Of a stretch of DNA of 64,000 nucleotides, positions 39,701-49,935 are shown one piece after another. A model generated the notes under the pieces. The model saw only the letters and a program-made list of their open reading frames with translations. It ran no database searches and was not told where the DNA came from. The translations under genes and the position numbers were made by a program. The DNA is from Tomocerus qinae (taxonomy: Eukaryota > Arthropoda > Collembola > Entomobryomorpha > Tomoceridae): contig CM034546.1 of assembly GCA_020055645.1 (NCBI GenBank), positions 101,494,001-101,558,000 of the forward strand. Direction: 5' to 3'. Each line of letters begins with the position of its first letter. The first letter of the stretch is position 1.

Positions 39701-42700
39701 CTTGCCATCCCATGCCATGCCTCGAACTCCAACTACTAATCTAAAATACTAGTCTCTCTCTAACTCTCCTCTACTCTCTCACAACAAATTTAAGCATTCA
39801 TACTACTACACAGCACACTCAACTCTAACTCGCTCAACTCAACTGATAGCGTTATGTTACATATTACAATGTATTATAAACCAAACGAGTTAAAAGCAGA
39901 GAGTACCGTCGCGTCGAGAGAGCATACAGCTATTAACTATACATACCCCACAGTCATTATTATATTCTTCTACCTATGAAAATACAAAAAGGTATACTAA
40001 TACATATACCTACTATATACTACTACATTTGCTTGCTACATCCATCCATACATATTTCAGTAGGGCCTAATGCACATTCATGCATCTATGTACATCACAG
40101 AGGAGAGCCCAGGCAAGGCAACATAATAATATACCTACTACTTACTTACATGTTACATACAAAGTCGTCATACGACGACAGAGAAAGAATAGAACTGAAA
40201 ATCCTTTGCGTTGCGTTGCCTTCGCTTGGCTATTGCCCCCAACAAGGGAAGAGTAGAGACGAGACGAGTACAAGAAATTATTACATGAGTCTACACTATA
40301 TACACAATTGAGCTGCGCTACGTACGGTACACAACACCGCTTAACTCTCGCTCTGCGTATTATACCTACCTACCTCTAACCATACATACACAATCTAATC
40401 TTCCTCTATTTCAGCCTATTTTCTCATCAACGTTTACACTGTTAGCCTTCCTCCCATATAATACACATCACCAAGTAGCATCTGCACTCCAACACTTTTA
40501 ACACAATAATATACTGCAGACCAGACTAGAGCCACTAAAGCCACTTTGCATTTCATACATCTCCTACATACATGGTCCTACTTATATCTATCCACACAGC
40601 CCAACTTACAATCACTTCTTTTCGGATAACATCCATTCACCTTACAAAAACCAGAGATTTTCAACCAATTGCTACTTTTCTCAGCTTTTTCTTGTGGTTA
40701 CAAACCAAATATGTATACATAACTTCAACATTGTCTCATGCTACTAATACTGTCAATTTTCTCAATTCTTTTATTGCACCAAAGACAACAAACTCCATAT
40801 CCAGACAACTAGGCAGTTGCATAAAAATTCCATCTTCCTTCCAACTACTACTGCTTAGTCCACACAATTTAAAAGGCTGCACATGTACCCGATTTGTTTT
40901 GTTTGTGTTGATAGTTACAGTAAGGCGTGATACAAACTCTTCTCACACTTACACTACTGTGTATTTCCCAAAAATTATCTCTACTATGCTAGCAAATACA
41001 GATAACATTTGTACTTACCTACTTTTATAAAAAAAACTAAGTCCATTTCTATCATATTCACAGACATGTACAATAAAAAGGCTCGATTAAACTGATTCGA
41101 GGCTGCTTGGTATGCACTGCGTTCACTTACATTCGTACGCCTACATTCTATCTACATTAGACATAACAATACAATGAAAACTTCCTACAAAAACACTTAC
41201 AGAAATTACATGTAATATGACTACAATACCACTCACGTCTCCTTCAATAGTAAATTTCTAATACCAATACCAAAGTCACATAGGCAAGGTAGTAAGTAGC
41301 AGCAAAAAACGCTAACCAATTCACCATGTGCAAGTGCAAGTATAAAAAATATGACCTAGCATACTAATGATACGTTTACAATCTTATCCGAAAAATAATC
41401 TATCAAAATCTCAGTTTAACCATATTTTATAATATAAAACATGATAGACGGGACTCATTTTCTACGTGTATTTAAGCATTTCAAAAACTTAAAAAACAGT
41501 TTTTGGTATTCGGTAACTGATTCGTGAGTGCAATATTTGCTTTTATTGCAAAATATTTTAAACTTGTGCATTTTGCACCTGTACAAATATAAGTTTTTTT
41601 GCAATTTATGTCTCAAATTTAAATACTATACGTCTAGACTTCCAGACAAATAATATCTTTAAAATAAAAGCTACCCAGAAACAAGAATACACTATAGGTG
41701 AGCAAAATAAGAAGGTGATAAAAAAGTCAAAGAATAAGATGAGAATACTTGAACCCTAAAAGAAATTCACATGACAAAAGCATCGGTCGAATGCATATAC
41801 ATACATCTTTGTAGAATTTAGAATTACAGAATGTAAGTGTAGGTAGGGATAGAAGAATATATACCTATATAAACACAGTGCACGGACACGAACTCCCTGT
41901 GTACGTGCGAGTTGAATTTTGAAAAGAATCCCTCAGGATGGATGCAGTCTCCATCGAAATGGTCCTCATTCTCCGAGAAGGAATACAATACAAGTCTTTG
42001 AGTCAAAAGCCTAACCAGAGGCAGGGAGCAGTGTGTACTGAACATGATATAATGCATACCTACATTGAATTTTATAACAGAAGACTTGCCCCCACGGCCA
42101 TACTCCTCACTCACTCTACGTAGGTATTACTTGTGTTGATATAATAATAATATTATCCTATGTTAGGTTGAGTTACATCGTTAGGTAGATGGTACGACCA
42201 AGAAGAACATAACAGACTAGCATGGCACATGTTGTCGACGGGGAACTGAACTGAAGAACCACCTACAAGAAAGAACTCGTCTTGGAGAGTGAATACATAC
42301 AACTTACAAGAGTACATTTGGCTTCTCTTTCTCTAAAAGCTGAGGAAGGAATCACGATATAAGAATTATAACAACTTGAGAGAGAGAGAGAGATGAGAAT
42401 GAGAGGAACTGCAGGACGACTAGGAGGAAACTCGTGTGTATAGTGCTGGTGGTAGTGAAACTCTTAAATGTCTGAGTATACACGAAAAACTCTAAAAGGT
42501 TCTTCTAGCTCGAGTAGGAAGAATCCAAAGCAACTTTAATGGGAAAGGAAGGAAAGAGTGGTTTGGTTTTGGTCTGACTTTACTTTAGGTTGCTTTGCTT
42601 ATGCTCGGATCTTTTGGAACAACTTCACTACTCTCTTATGTTCCTTTGCTTAGGGCAGTTGGATCTTGCATCCCTCTGTAATACTTACTGTAACACAGAT

Positions 42701-45401
42701 CAAGTATACATTTATAGCCTCCACAGAGATATACTGTTCACGGCAAGAAATCTTTAAACTACAGTGCACCGATGGAGAAGAATTCCTTCTACTACCATCT
42801 CTCCAGTTCCGTCTCCAGTTGCTACTACTCCAGTTTCATGAATATATCTTCTTTTCACAAGGCAAATATGTTTAATCACTATCAAAAGCTTAGCTTTAGC
42901 TTATATACAATATAACTACAACTAGCTAGCAGCTACCTAATTTTCACCAGTCGCAGCCCCCAGCACAATTACTAACGTATAGGTACACAGTACACACAGA
43001 TGCACCCGGGCCATAAAACAAAAAAAAACATTTATACATAAGTACATTGCCCAGTACTTACCAAAGGGAACAATTCCAAGTTATTATTACTGGGAGAGAG
43101 ACAAGAAAAGCAAAGGGGAAGTGTTTTTCGATTGTTTTTCAGATGCAGTAAGATGAATAAGAAAGACTACCATCACGCTCACTCAGTGTGTAGTTTTGAA
43201 ACTGGAATATCATATAATAACAAAATGAAATGGTGCACTAGCCCCATTTTATTATTATGATACTAACCTACTAACTACTAACCTCTCATTTCATCTATAC
43301 TTAAAAGTTCAACTGCACTTATACATAACAAATATTTTTCTCCGCATCATAAGTCCTAAGCGTAAATGGGAGAGCCCTGGAAGATGAGATGATTGGTTCA
43401 CGCTTAGCACAAGCATCAAAAATCCCAACAATAACCAAAGGGTAACAGGGTACTTATTTTAATCATGCAGCAAAGGCCGGTTATGCTTCATGGGAAAACA
43501 GCTGGCCATCAATGCACTCTTAAGCAAATATAAAGCATCTCGGTTTTAACTATAATAATAATATCGAGAAAGAGTAAATACAGCAGTGCTTTCATTACCT
43601 TTCAATTATAAATTCTGATCATTTATACATTATCAATTGCCCCTTAAGGGACAGATTTGGAAGGGATCGACATTTCATGTGAACCAGTATAATTTGTAAA
43701 GAAAAAAGTTTATTCAGTTAGAAGAACTGGCTGAGACAGTCTAGTGAGTCTAGCCCAGGGAGCCAGCTAAGTAATTAAAATCATAATTTCCTATCCTACT
43801 ACGCCCCTCGTGATTTTTTTTCTTTACCTATGCGGTGATGATAATGCATAACAGTGAAAACACAATCCATTGGCTTGGACATATGCAACGGATAGTGTTC
43901 TAAGCTGTTGTCTGAGTGTCTCTTTATCATAAGTAGCTCAAATACGACCAAATTTAAATTGATGCTATTATCACTATCAGAGAAAGTGCAGACAAATTAC
44001 CACTGTACCGTACACCCTAAGCAAATATTACTTATTTAGTAAAAAATATACGAGTGTATGACTTTGAAAAGTAAGTTTGCTTATCAAATAATTTACATTC
44101 TACAGATAGCTGCAATTTTCGGTTTATTCTTCCTCAATAATTTACTTTCACCTATGCTATGATTATTATGGAAGCGCATATTGCCAAAATAATAACAAAA
44201 TGGCCCACTTTCACTTACCAGTAGAATTGGCTATTATTATCACATATGTAGAACATACAATGATTTAAGATACATAAGATAAGACAGATAGATAACATAC
44301 AAGAACAAGAACACGTGCATGTAATAAAATCTACTTACCATTGAAATGCGTTGAAGTGAAAATAGACAAGACCCAGTCCATATAGGAAGGCAGAATCGTT
44401 CCAATACTCGGGGCACTGATTGAAAAATTTTTGATACGCTGACTTGGCTAAAATTAAACAAGTTAAAATCAATTAATATAAACCATTTAAGCGTATTACT
44501 GATATTATCTAAATAAACATCTAAATAAAAAACAATCATTTTCATACCTTTAGCGTTATCTTCTAAAAGCAAATGAAAATGTCCAAGTTTACAATAAGTC
44601 TTTGGTTCAATGTTGATACGCTTGTCATCACCGGTATGTGAAGATGAGTCGGGCGTTAACTCTTTTTGCTGCTGTGCCTCAACTAATATTCTTTCTAAAT
44701 GATTGATTGCCTAAAAAGAAAGGAAACGCACACAATTAGTATCGTATTATTCAATAGTAACCTCTAAAACCTTCTAACATCCGTATACATGTAATAAAGT
44801 CAATCTTCACTTACTTTGAGGACTAAGGCTTTCTTCTTCGCGTTTTCAGGTAAATTGAGCTTAAGGAAACCGAATTGCCGGCTGTGGAAGTAAAATCAAG
44901 GTTAATTACTAGATACTACACTGTACGCAGACAAAGGCAAGATACAAGTCGATGTCGACTTCCTAAACTAATAAACTCAATTTCCGCAACCTCAACACAA
45001 CTTCTTTATTATTAGTCTACAGCTGGAGACATCAGCTGAGAGAGAGAACTATTTTTAGCTAATCAATACTACTTGCATGAATTCACTTTTAGGCTAGGTT
45101 AGGTATATTATAGTAAAATATATTTTGATAGAAATTGTAATTTTTAGTCTCACCTGTCCAATTCGCTTAGCACTTGTAATTCTTGTGGAGTTAAAGCGGT
45201 AGCCGTACTAGAGGAATCCGATTCAGTGAATTCACTTGAAGGCACTACTGGAGCACTAGAGGTAGGCACTGAAGAATTGACTACTGGAACAACTGCCGAT
45301 AACATACTTGTGGACCCTGGTCCGGAAACAGCGGATAAGTTTACTTGGGACGGTGTCACCACAGCAGTAGTCGCTGTTGCTACTCCCCCGACTCCACTCA
45401 T
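12609..45401 (-). CDS. KDM6A: Lysine demethylase 6 (UTX/KDM6A type), complete, 15 coding exons
   Basis: Nuclear Fe(II)/2-oxoglutarate dioxygenase that removes di- and trimethyl marks from histone H3 Lys27, normally within the COMPASS/MLL3-4-type complex. The joined exons total 4005 nt (1334 aa plus stop; human UTX is about 1400). Order: Ser/Thr/Val-rich start (1-80), LDSRxFGF-type motif (82-89), TPR array (about 105-460), EEAWNLPIS linker (about 470), Gln-rich and acidic disordered part (541-780), conserved LGKNG...NSSIL segment, JmjC domain with His1034, Glu1036 and His1114 as iron ligands and Lys1025 for 2-oxoglutarate, then a zinc module with Cys1219, Cys1222, Cys1243 and Cys1246. All catalytic residues are present. 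Odd points are a 27-kb intron between the second and third TPR-coding exons and a 55-residue Ser/Thr-rich tail. The start is the first ATG of the exon; the frame upstream stays open for a while without another Met. Confidence 0.95.
12862..13029 (-). CDS. KDM6A: KDM6 exon 14 (zinc module, second half)
   Basis: Phase 0 to phase 0. Contains LEVFNILF and the Cys pair HCIDCARK (1243, 1246), then [13 protein letters not shown], matching UTX C-terminal sequence. The donor is GTATGC. Confidence 0.93.
13359..13485 (-). CDS. KDM6A: KDM6 exon 13 (helical linker and first zinc Cys pair)
   Basis: First base completes Lys1181. Reads [10 protein letters not shown]...[17 protein letters not shown], with Cys1219 and Cys1222. 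The donor GTAGAC is slightly unusual. Confidence 0.93.
13570..13899 (-). CDS. KDM6A: KDM6 exon 12 (JmjC, second iron His)
   Basis: Contains [30 protein letters not shown] with His1114, and the helices through PKLFELIK. Starts and ends inside codons, in phase with both neighbours. Confidence 0.97.
13998..14395 (-). CDS. KDM6A: KDM6 exon 11 (JmjC core, HxE motif)
   Basis: Begins with an acidic/basic spacer including five lysines, then [11 protein letters not shown], the 2-oxoglutarate Lys in LYMKVPGS, and GHQENNNF with His1034 and Glu1036. Donor GTAAGT. Confidence 0.97.
14506..14856 (-). CDS. KDM6A: KDM6 exon 10 (pre-JmjC conserved region)
   Basis: 117 codons, phase 0. Contains [45 protein letters not shown] and [15 protein letters not shown], all hallmark UTX segments that pack against the JmjC fold. 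Confidence 0.97.
14940..15782 (-). CDS. KDM6A: KDM6 exon 9 (Gln-rich and acidic disordered region)
   Basis: 281 codons, phase 0. A Gln/Leu/Met-rich coil is followed by Ser/Pro/Asn-rich disorder, an acidic patch ([14 protein letters not shown]) and an Asn run, then the conserved [20 protein letters not shown] and NSSIL segment and a Pro-rich end. Confidence 0.92.
15916..16150 (-). CDS. KDM6A: KDM6 exon 8 (post-TPR linker)
   Basis: Correct frame is set by the neighbours and by [19 protein letters not shown], a conserved UTX motif. A longer frame on the same strand is a shadow. The remainder is Gln/Asn-rich. Confidence 0.92.
16300..16563 (-). CDS. KDM6A: KDM6 exon 7 (last TPRs)
   Basis: Contains [20 protein letters not shown] and [20 protein letters not shown], two TPR helical pairs closely matching UTX. 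Confidence 0.96.
16722..16950 (-). CDS. KDM6A: KDM6 exon 6 (TPRs)
   Basis: Contains WMYHTVDVL, the [23 protein letters not shown] and [19 protein letters not shown]. Split Gly codons at both ends join cleanly. Confidence 0.96.
17068..17372 (-). CDS. KDM6A: KDM6 exon 5 (TPRs, after the 27-kb intron)
   Basis: First base completes Trp196 from exon 4, giving the conserved FNAFQ-W-AIDAFQ junction. Includes [35 protein letters not shown] and [10 protein letters not shown]. Confidence 0.96.
27530..27571. repeat. Short inverted repeat around a TCGCAAAGTT arm
   Basis: TCGCAAAGTT at 27530-27539 faces its complement AACTTTGCGA at 27562-27571 across 22 bases. It is the centre of a wider cluster of TCGCAA words in KDM6 intron 4. 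Confidence 0.55.
36308..36331. repeat. Nine-bp hairpin in KDM6 intron 4
   Basis: ATATAGTAC and GTACTATAT are separated by six bases. It is short and AT-rich, and may be chance. Confidence 0.3.
42376..42393. repeat. GA-rich simple repeat
   Basis: A short run of GA dinucleotides in the distal part of KDM6 intron 4, with no other structure seen nearby. Confidence 0.5.
44339..44447 (-). CDS. KDM6A: KDM6 exon 4 (TPR)
   Basis: Encodes KSAYQKFF and the very conserved [16 protein letters not shown], ending in the first two bases of Trp196. The donor is a strong GTAAGTAG. Confidence 0.96.
44548..44710 (-). CDS. KDM6A: KDM6 exon 3 (first TPR)
   Basis: Phase 0 start. Encodes [15 protein letters not shown] and [16 protein letters not shown], matching the first UTX TPR. 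The insert between the helices ([13 protein letters not shown]) is longer than in human UTX. Confidence 0.94.
44815..44881 (-). CDS. KDM6A: KDM6 exon 2 (SRxFGF segment)
   Basis: 22 codons after a split Ser: [20 protein letters not shown]. With the preceding residues it rebuilds the LDSRxFGF motif of UTX N-termini. Too short to appear as a long open frame; found by splice sites and phase. Confidence 0.92.
45154..45401 (-). CDS. KDM6A: KDM6 exon 1 (start codon, Ser/Thr/Val-rich)
   Basis: ATG at 45399-45401. The exon is low-complexity until [13 protein letters not shown], which aligns with the LTAEEREALGGLD stretch of human UTX. Donor GTGAGA. A CTGCAG just upstream of the ATG could serve as acceptor for a 5' UTR exon. 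Confidence 0.88.
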
Positions 45402-47471
45402 ATTTGTTGCTGCAGGATGAATTTTCCGAAAGTTAAATATTATGTGATTATATGTATTCAGTGAAATTGAAAACCTGGAAGTTTGCTAATGTCATCAATT
45501 AGACACATTTAACTAGTTTTTCACTAGATGCACTTTCACTTCCTGACCCACTGCCTCACTCCACAGTTCTATATATCCACTACGGTTTACTTTATTTCTT
45601 TCACTAAGAGCAAATAAAGTACTTTTACGAATTATTTGAAAACATTACTTTGTGTGTAGATGAAATAGTAAATTGACATTACGTACGTGTACAAAATCTA
45701 CTGTTATAACCCGATTGAATAATGTCAAAATTTCCCCTTGCAATTTTAGCAGCGAAGTAGAAATCTCGTCCAAGTTTAATATTCCCCAACACACCGTGTT
45801 ATTTAGACTTGTTGGTGATAGATAACACAAGTTAGAAGTTGGAGCCGGAGGGACGGGGGCCGGAGAAAAGATAGGAGATACCTGCAACAACCATCAAAGC
45901 AGATTGCCATTAAACATTTGCCACATACATTAATGCTTCTTCGCCATTTTTAAAAGGGATCCACAACATAGCAATTTTATAGGTACTACAGCACAATGAG
46001 AGAATAGTCCTTTGGCTGGAAGAGTGCACAGTACACTGCACACACACAAGCCAACTACAATTTAGACTTTCTGCAAAAAATTCAAGGACGATTTTTGACC
46101 CCCATTACATAGACCACTCCAGTTCATACGCACATACATAGACCCCTGTTAAACACACAACTCTTTTCTGCCCTTCGATACAGCTCTAATAATGCTATGA
46201 GATGTGTTCTCTTCAATCATCAATGTATTCATGTTGTGTATCAACGATAGAGCTGAGATAATGTGCGGAATAAGAACGATGCCATAACAGAACAATCTCA
46301 GAGATTAAAAGTATCTGTTGTATAAAACCTTTATAATATTCAGTCAGGGTCAGGGCTGAAGAAGACGTGAATTTATCAGATTAGTAGAATCATAATGAAA
46401 CTGATTCTGAGATTTTTCTGATTCCTATCATCCTGATTTTCAAAATCTTGTACATACATAACTAAGTAAATAACAGCTCGCTAGTACTTTTGACTAAAAT
46501 TCAGATTCTCAACTCAACAAACAAGTTTACTTCTCTTCCTAACCGACTAACCGCGTACACATCAACATTACAGAAGGTCGCTAGTACTGTACTAACTCTA
46601 AGTGAAGATACAGATTACGAATACAGCTAGACATTTCCTTCGTACAAGCACGTATACAGAACTGAGTTTCGGAGGGGGCTAATAATTCCAACAGAAATTT
46701 TAATGAAAATTTTTGGCATTTTTTGATGGAAATGAGTCAAAAATGGCCTAAAAATGGCAAATAATTTTGTTTGCTCGGAGCACAAATTTTTATGGTATTT
46801 TTAGTAAAAAATTCCCTTTTTCTTGGATTTCGGGGGTGGGGGGCTTCAGCCCGTAAAGCCCATTCCTCAATACGTCCTTGCCTTCGTATGTATGTAATGC
46901 TAAACCTTTTACAAATTCTCATTATACAAAATATACATCATTTAATAAACTACGATTACAATATTTAGTAAAGTCTTTTTAAAATCTTTTAACTTAAAAT
47001 AAGTGACAAGGTTTGTGTTCACAAAAATTTACATGAACAATGAATTATGCTTTTAAACGTCCATAAAGAAATTAGTGGATAATACTTGTATATAAATACT
47101 TGTACTTAAATTAGAGCCCTTGACATAGACCCTAATTCAAAAGTATTTGACTAAATATTATCAATTTAAGGAAAATTAAAATTTAAAAAAGAGATAGGCC
47201 GTCTGTAATGATGTGAACAATTTGTTAGAGATGGTTAGAGTGTAGAGTAAGACATTACAAGTGTCTGGCGCCTGTCTAAGATTCCTAAATTAGGAAAGTA
47301 AAAAATGCGGAGTTTACTAAATAGTTTACTACGTTTGTCAATTTTGAACTTTTGTTTATCACATTCATATGAACTTTAAAATTGGTGTGTGTGGTGGTGT
47401 GAAATGACAGCCGAATAATTATTTTTAACGATTAAATTATCGTATCACTGTATTACTTACTAGCTTTAGCT
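45402..47471. other. KDM6 5' flank and intergenic DNA
   Basis: Contains a minus-strand open frame at 45645-45890 that follows a good acceptor (TTGTTGCAG) and starts VSPIFSPAPVPPAPTSN. It may be an upstream exon, but I could not join it to anything. At 46832-46843 there are adjacent runs of five and six G, followed by a GGGCT/AGCCC hairpin, which looks like the end of an old repeat. Confidence 0.4.
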
Positions 47472-47473
47472 TA

Positions 47474-47499
47474 ATGTTTGTCCATAAAAAATGTGCACT
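47474..47499 (+). repeat. Left terminal inverted repeat
   Basis: 26 bases identical to the reverse complement of 48638-48663; preceded by TA. Confidence 0.85.
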
Positions 47500-47682
47500 G
47501 TTTTCGTGTACTGATTTCTGAACTGTAATTTGCTAGTAATTGAATTTGCTATAGAAACTAAAATAACTGCCACTAACAGGTAGCTTAGAAAGCTATCAAA
47601 GTGACATTTTTTTAGCAATTTAAGGTGACTGTGTATACGATTTGGGAAACTCTGGTGACTATCAAAATACATGTTAAAATTT

Positions 47683-48000
47683 TTTGCTATTTTTGATATA
47701 ACTTCCAGAGTTTTACTCCGATTTTCTAATGAAGTACATTTTCGGAAAGGTAAAAACATTGGCTAGGATTTAATTAGAGCAAATTTTCGATTTTTTTGAT
47801 TAGTTAGCAGTAGCAATGGTTCAAAATTTTATGCGAATTTCTATCCAGATGTCATCATTAAAGTGTGACATGTATAAAAACTGAGGCAATAATCGAAAAT
47901 TTGCTCTAATTAAATCCTAGCCAATGTTTTTACCTTTCCGAAAATGTACTTCATTAGAAAATCGGAGTAAAACTCTGGAAGTTATATCAAAAATAGCAAA
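47683..48000. repeat. Perfect 110-bp inverted repeat with 98-bp spacer
   Basis: Arm 47683-47792 is the exact reverse complement of arm 47891-48000 when read base by base; the pairing breaks immediately outside both ends. A transcript across it would fold into a 110-bp duplex. It lies inside the terminal-inverted-repeat element. Confidence 0.88.
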
Positions 48001-48637
48001 GAGAGTTTCATAAAAAAGGTTGAAATGTAAACTGCCTCATACTTGACCGGATGTGCAAGTCATAGAATATCCGACATTGAAGCAATGGACTGATATCAAC
48101 TTGACATGAGCTAGAGCATAGAGCTTTTTCTCTATGCCAACGCTGATGGTGTCATAATTTTCATAGTGTCATTGCTTGATTACAGTCAGTAGTAATTCGA
48201 TCCCATGGTTACTGATGTCTCACCCAAGAGATAGCAGTGCAATACTCGAAATAATAATGTGGGGAAATGCAAATGTGCCTCTACATCCAAATGTAGCCAG
48301 TTCATGACATGAACAAATTCTTGTGCACATTGGATGAAGATTTTGCAGTGCAGATTGCTGTTGCTATTGGCTCCCTGTGTTAAATAGCTACATACCATTC
48401 AAAATTAGGAACTTCCTTGGAAACTTTGAATTTTGTTATTTTGAAGTATTGCACTATTATACTGCCCAGCGTCGAATACTGCGATTGTGTGGTTATCTCC
48501 AGTTAGTTTTTCGGTTAGTAGGGCTATGGGTTTCGGCTACCGTTAAAAGCATATTTTTATTTGAATTTTGAAATATTTAAAAATTTCGAATTTCGAAATA
48601 AAAGAGGAACAGCCACCTTAACCTCTCAGAATAACAA

Positions 48638-48663
48638 AGTGCACATTTTTTATGGACAAACAT
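48638..48663 (-). repeat. Right terminal inverted repeat
   Basis: Reverse complement of 47474-47499, followed by TA at 48664-48665. Confidence 0.85.
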
Positions 48664-48665
48664 TA

Positions 48666-49669
48666 GTATATATAACCAAAAGAACAGCCAGCAGGTGATT
48701 GGCAAAACAAAAAGAGCATTTACCTGACTAATATTAATCGTGACTGCACACGGAACCAGATGACAGACAACATACACAACTTGCTAGGGTCCTTTGTGGT
48801 AGAGTACTTACACTATCAACTATAAGTGGCTTAAGTGTAAGTTTGCTCGAAAAGGTTACTGGAACCTGGAAATAGTGGTTGAAGAGAATTTACACTACTT
48901 TACATAATCACGAAAATACGAGTGAATAACAGCGGAGCGGACAGAGATATACCTACAAACAAAATACAGTCGCAATTTGAATAGTAGGCTTTTTGCTGCC
49001 ACTACTACTGGCTGGAGAGCTTTTTACTTGACTGGAGTAATTGATGATTAGTTTTGTATATCTTCCCGCTTGTTCCTCCTTGCTTTTAGTCAGTCATCGT
49101 CATGTTTATCCATATAGCATCCAACAATTTGCAATTCCATTCGCAGAATCTAGTTGTATATAAGTGTATCGTATAAAGTGTACCACATTCATCACTTTAA
49201 GCAAATTGGGGCAATGTTGTATAACTCTTTCTTTTATTTTTATGCAATGTGCAACATGTTATGTCAAAATGTATATGTAGGTTAAAATGATTATTTAAGG
49301 CTAGCTTTACATTGCAAGTTTTGCTTTTCTTAAGAAAACCTATAAATACTAACTCGACTTTTAGACAGTTCGGCCAAGGGATGGGGGAATGAACATTTGT
49401 AAAGAGATGTCACGGGCAATGATACAAATTGTATATAAAAGTGCAAAGTAATCAGCATTAAAATTATTAAGTTAGATAAATTAGAAACAGCATATTAGAT
49501 TTTTGTCTTAGAATGTTATTTATTTTCTAAAAGTTTTCACACAATTTCAATGTACCCATTAATAAAGAGTAATTAAGCCAAAGTTTTGACCGCATTAGCA
49601 TGTAATACACAAATTAATAAATGGTGTAAGTGTACATTTCAACACAATCCATGTGAAAATAATGATGCG
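48666..49669. other. Intergenic stretch, no gene seen
   Basis: AT-rich DNA between the two inverted-repeat elements. No coding-like frame, RNA gene or repeat was recognised. Confidence 0.5.
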
Positions 49670-49935
49670 GAATGCCTAGTTTATAGTTCAGGTTTCACGA
49701 AGTTATCATGGGAGTATAATGCCGAGATGCATTTATAGTTGCAATCAAAGCGTTAAATGAAGGTGAAAATCGTCACTCTTGGATCATTGAAATATTTCAA
49801 TAACTCGGAAAGTGAAGAACTTCATTTTAACGTCAAAATAACTTCGTAAAATCCAAATTGTAAATTTTGAAAGTGAAAATTTTCAGGGTAACTTCACGAT
49901 AACTTCATGAAACCTGAACTATAAACTAGGCAGAA
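49670..49935. mobile_element. MITE-like foldback element, 260 bp
   Basis: 35-bp terminal inverted repeats (49673-49707 and 49898-49932, beginning TGCCTAGTTTATAGTTCAGG) differ at one position. GAA immediately flanks both sides (49670-49672 and 49933-49935), a possible 3-bp target duplication as made by PIF/Harbinger or CACTA transposases. The inside repeats AACTTC-type words related to the arms and has no coding frame. Confidence 0.7.

Larger units (their letters stand above)
17373..44338 (-). other. KDM6 intron 4, about 27 kb
   Basis: Bounded by donor GTAAGTAG (44338-44331) and an acceptor ending TTTTTGCAG (17373). Exons on both sides join in frame across a split Trp codon, so no conserved UTX exon is missing. 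The interior is AT-rich, with many frames under about 150 codons on both strands. I saw none with recognisable protein similarity or coding-like composition. Local features are a cluster of TCGCAA words at 27364-28369, a short hairpin at 36308-36331, a GA run near 42376-42393, and a slightly GC-richer patch around 21960-22080. Long introns of this sort often carry enhancers or nested non-coding RNA, but nothing here proves either. Confidence 0.85.
47472..48665. mobile_element. DNA transposon-like element with 26-bp terminal inverted repeats and TA flanks
   Basis: A perfect 26-bp terminal inverted repeat (47474-47499 and 48638-48663, starting ATGTTTGTCCATAAAAAATG) encloses 1190 bp and is flanked by TA on both sides, as expected for Tc1/mariner-type integration. 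The ends do not match a family I can name. No transposase frame is present; the longest internal frames are under 100 codons and lack DDE-type motifs, so it is non-autonomous. It contains the perfect 110-bp inverted repeat listed separately. It lies about 2 kb upstream of the KDM6 start codon. Confidence 0.75.

Noticed and set aside
40572-41030. 152-codon plus-strand frame in KDM6 intron 4
   Set aside because: The longest frame in the intron, but low-complexity Ser/Thr/Leu/Ile content from pyrimidine-rich DNA, with no domain.
47466-47759. 97-codon minus-strand frame at the transposon's left end
   Set aside because: It spans the terminal repeat and part of the palindrome arm and shows no transposase motif.
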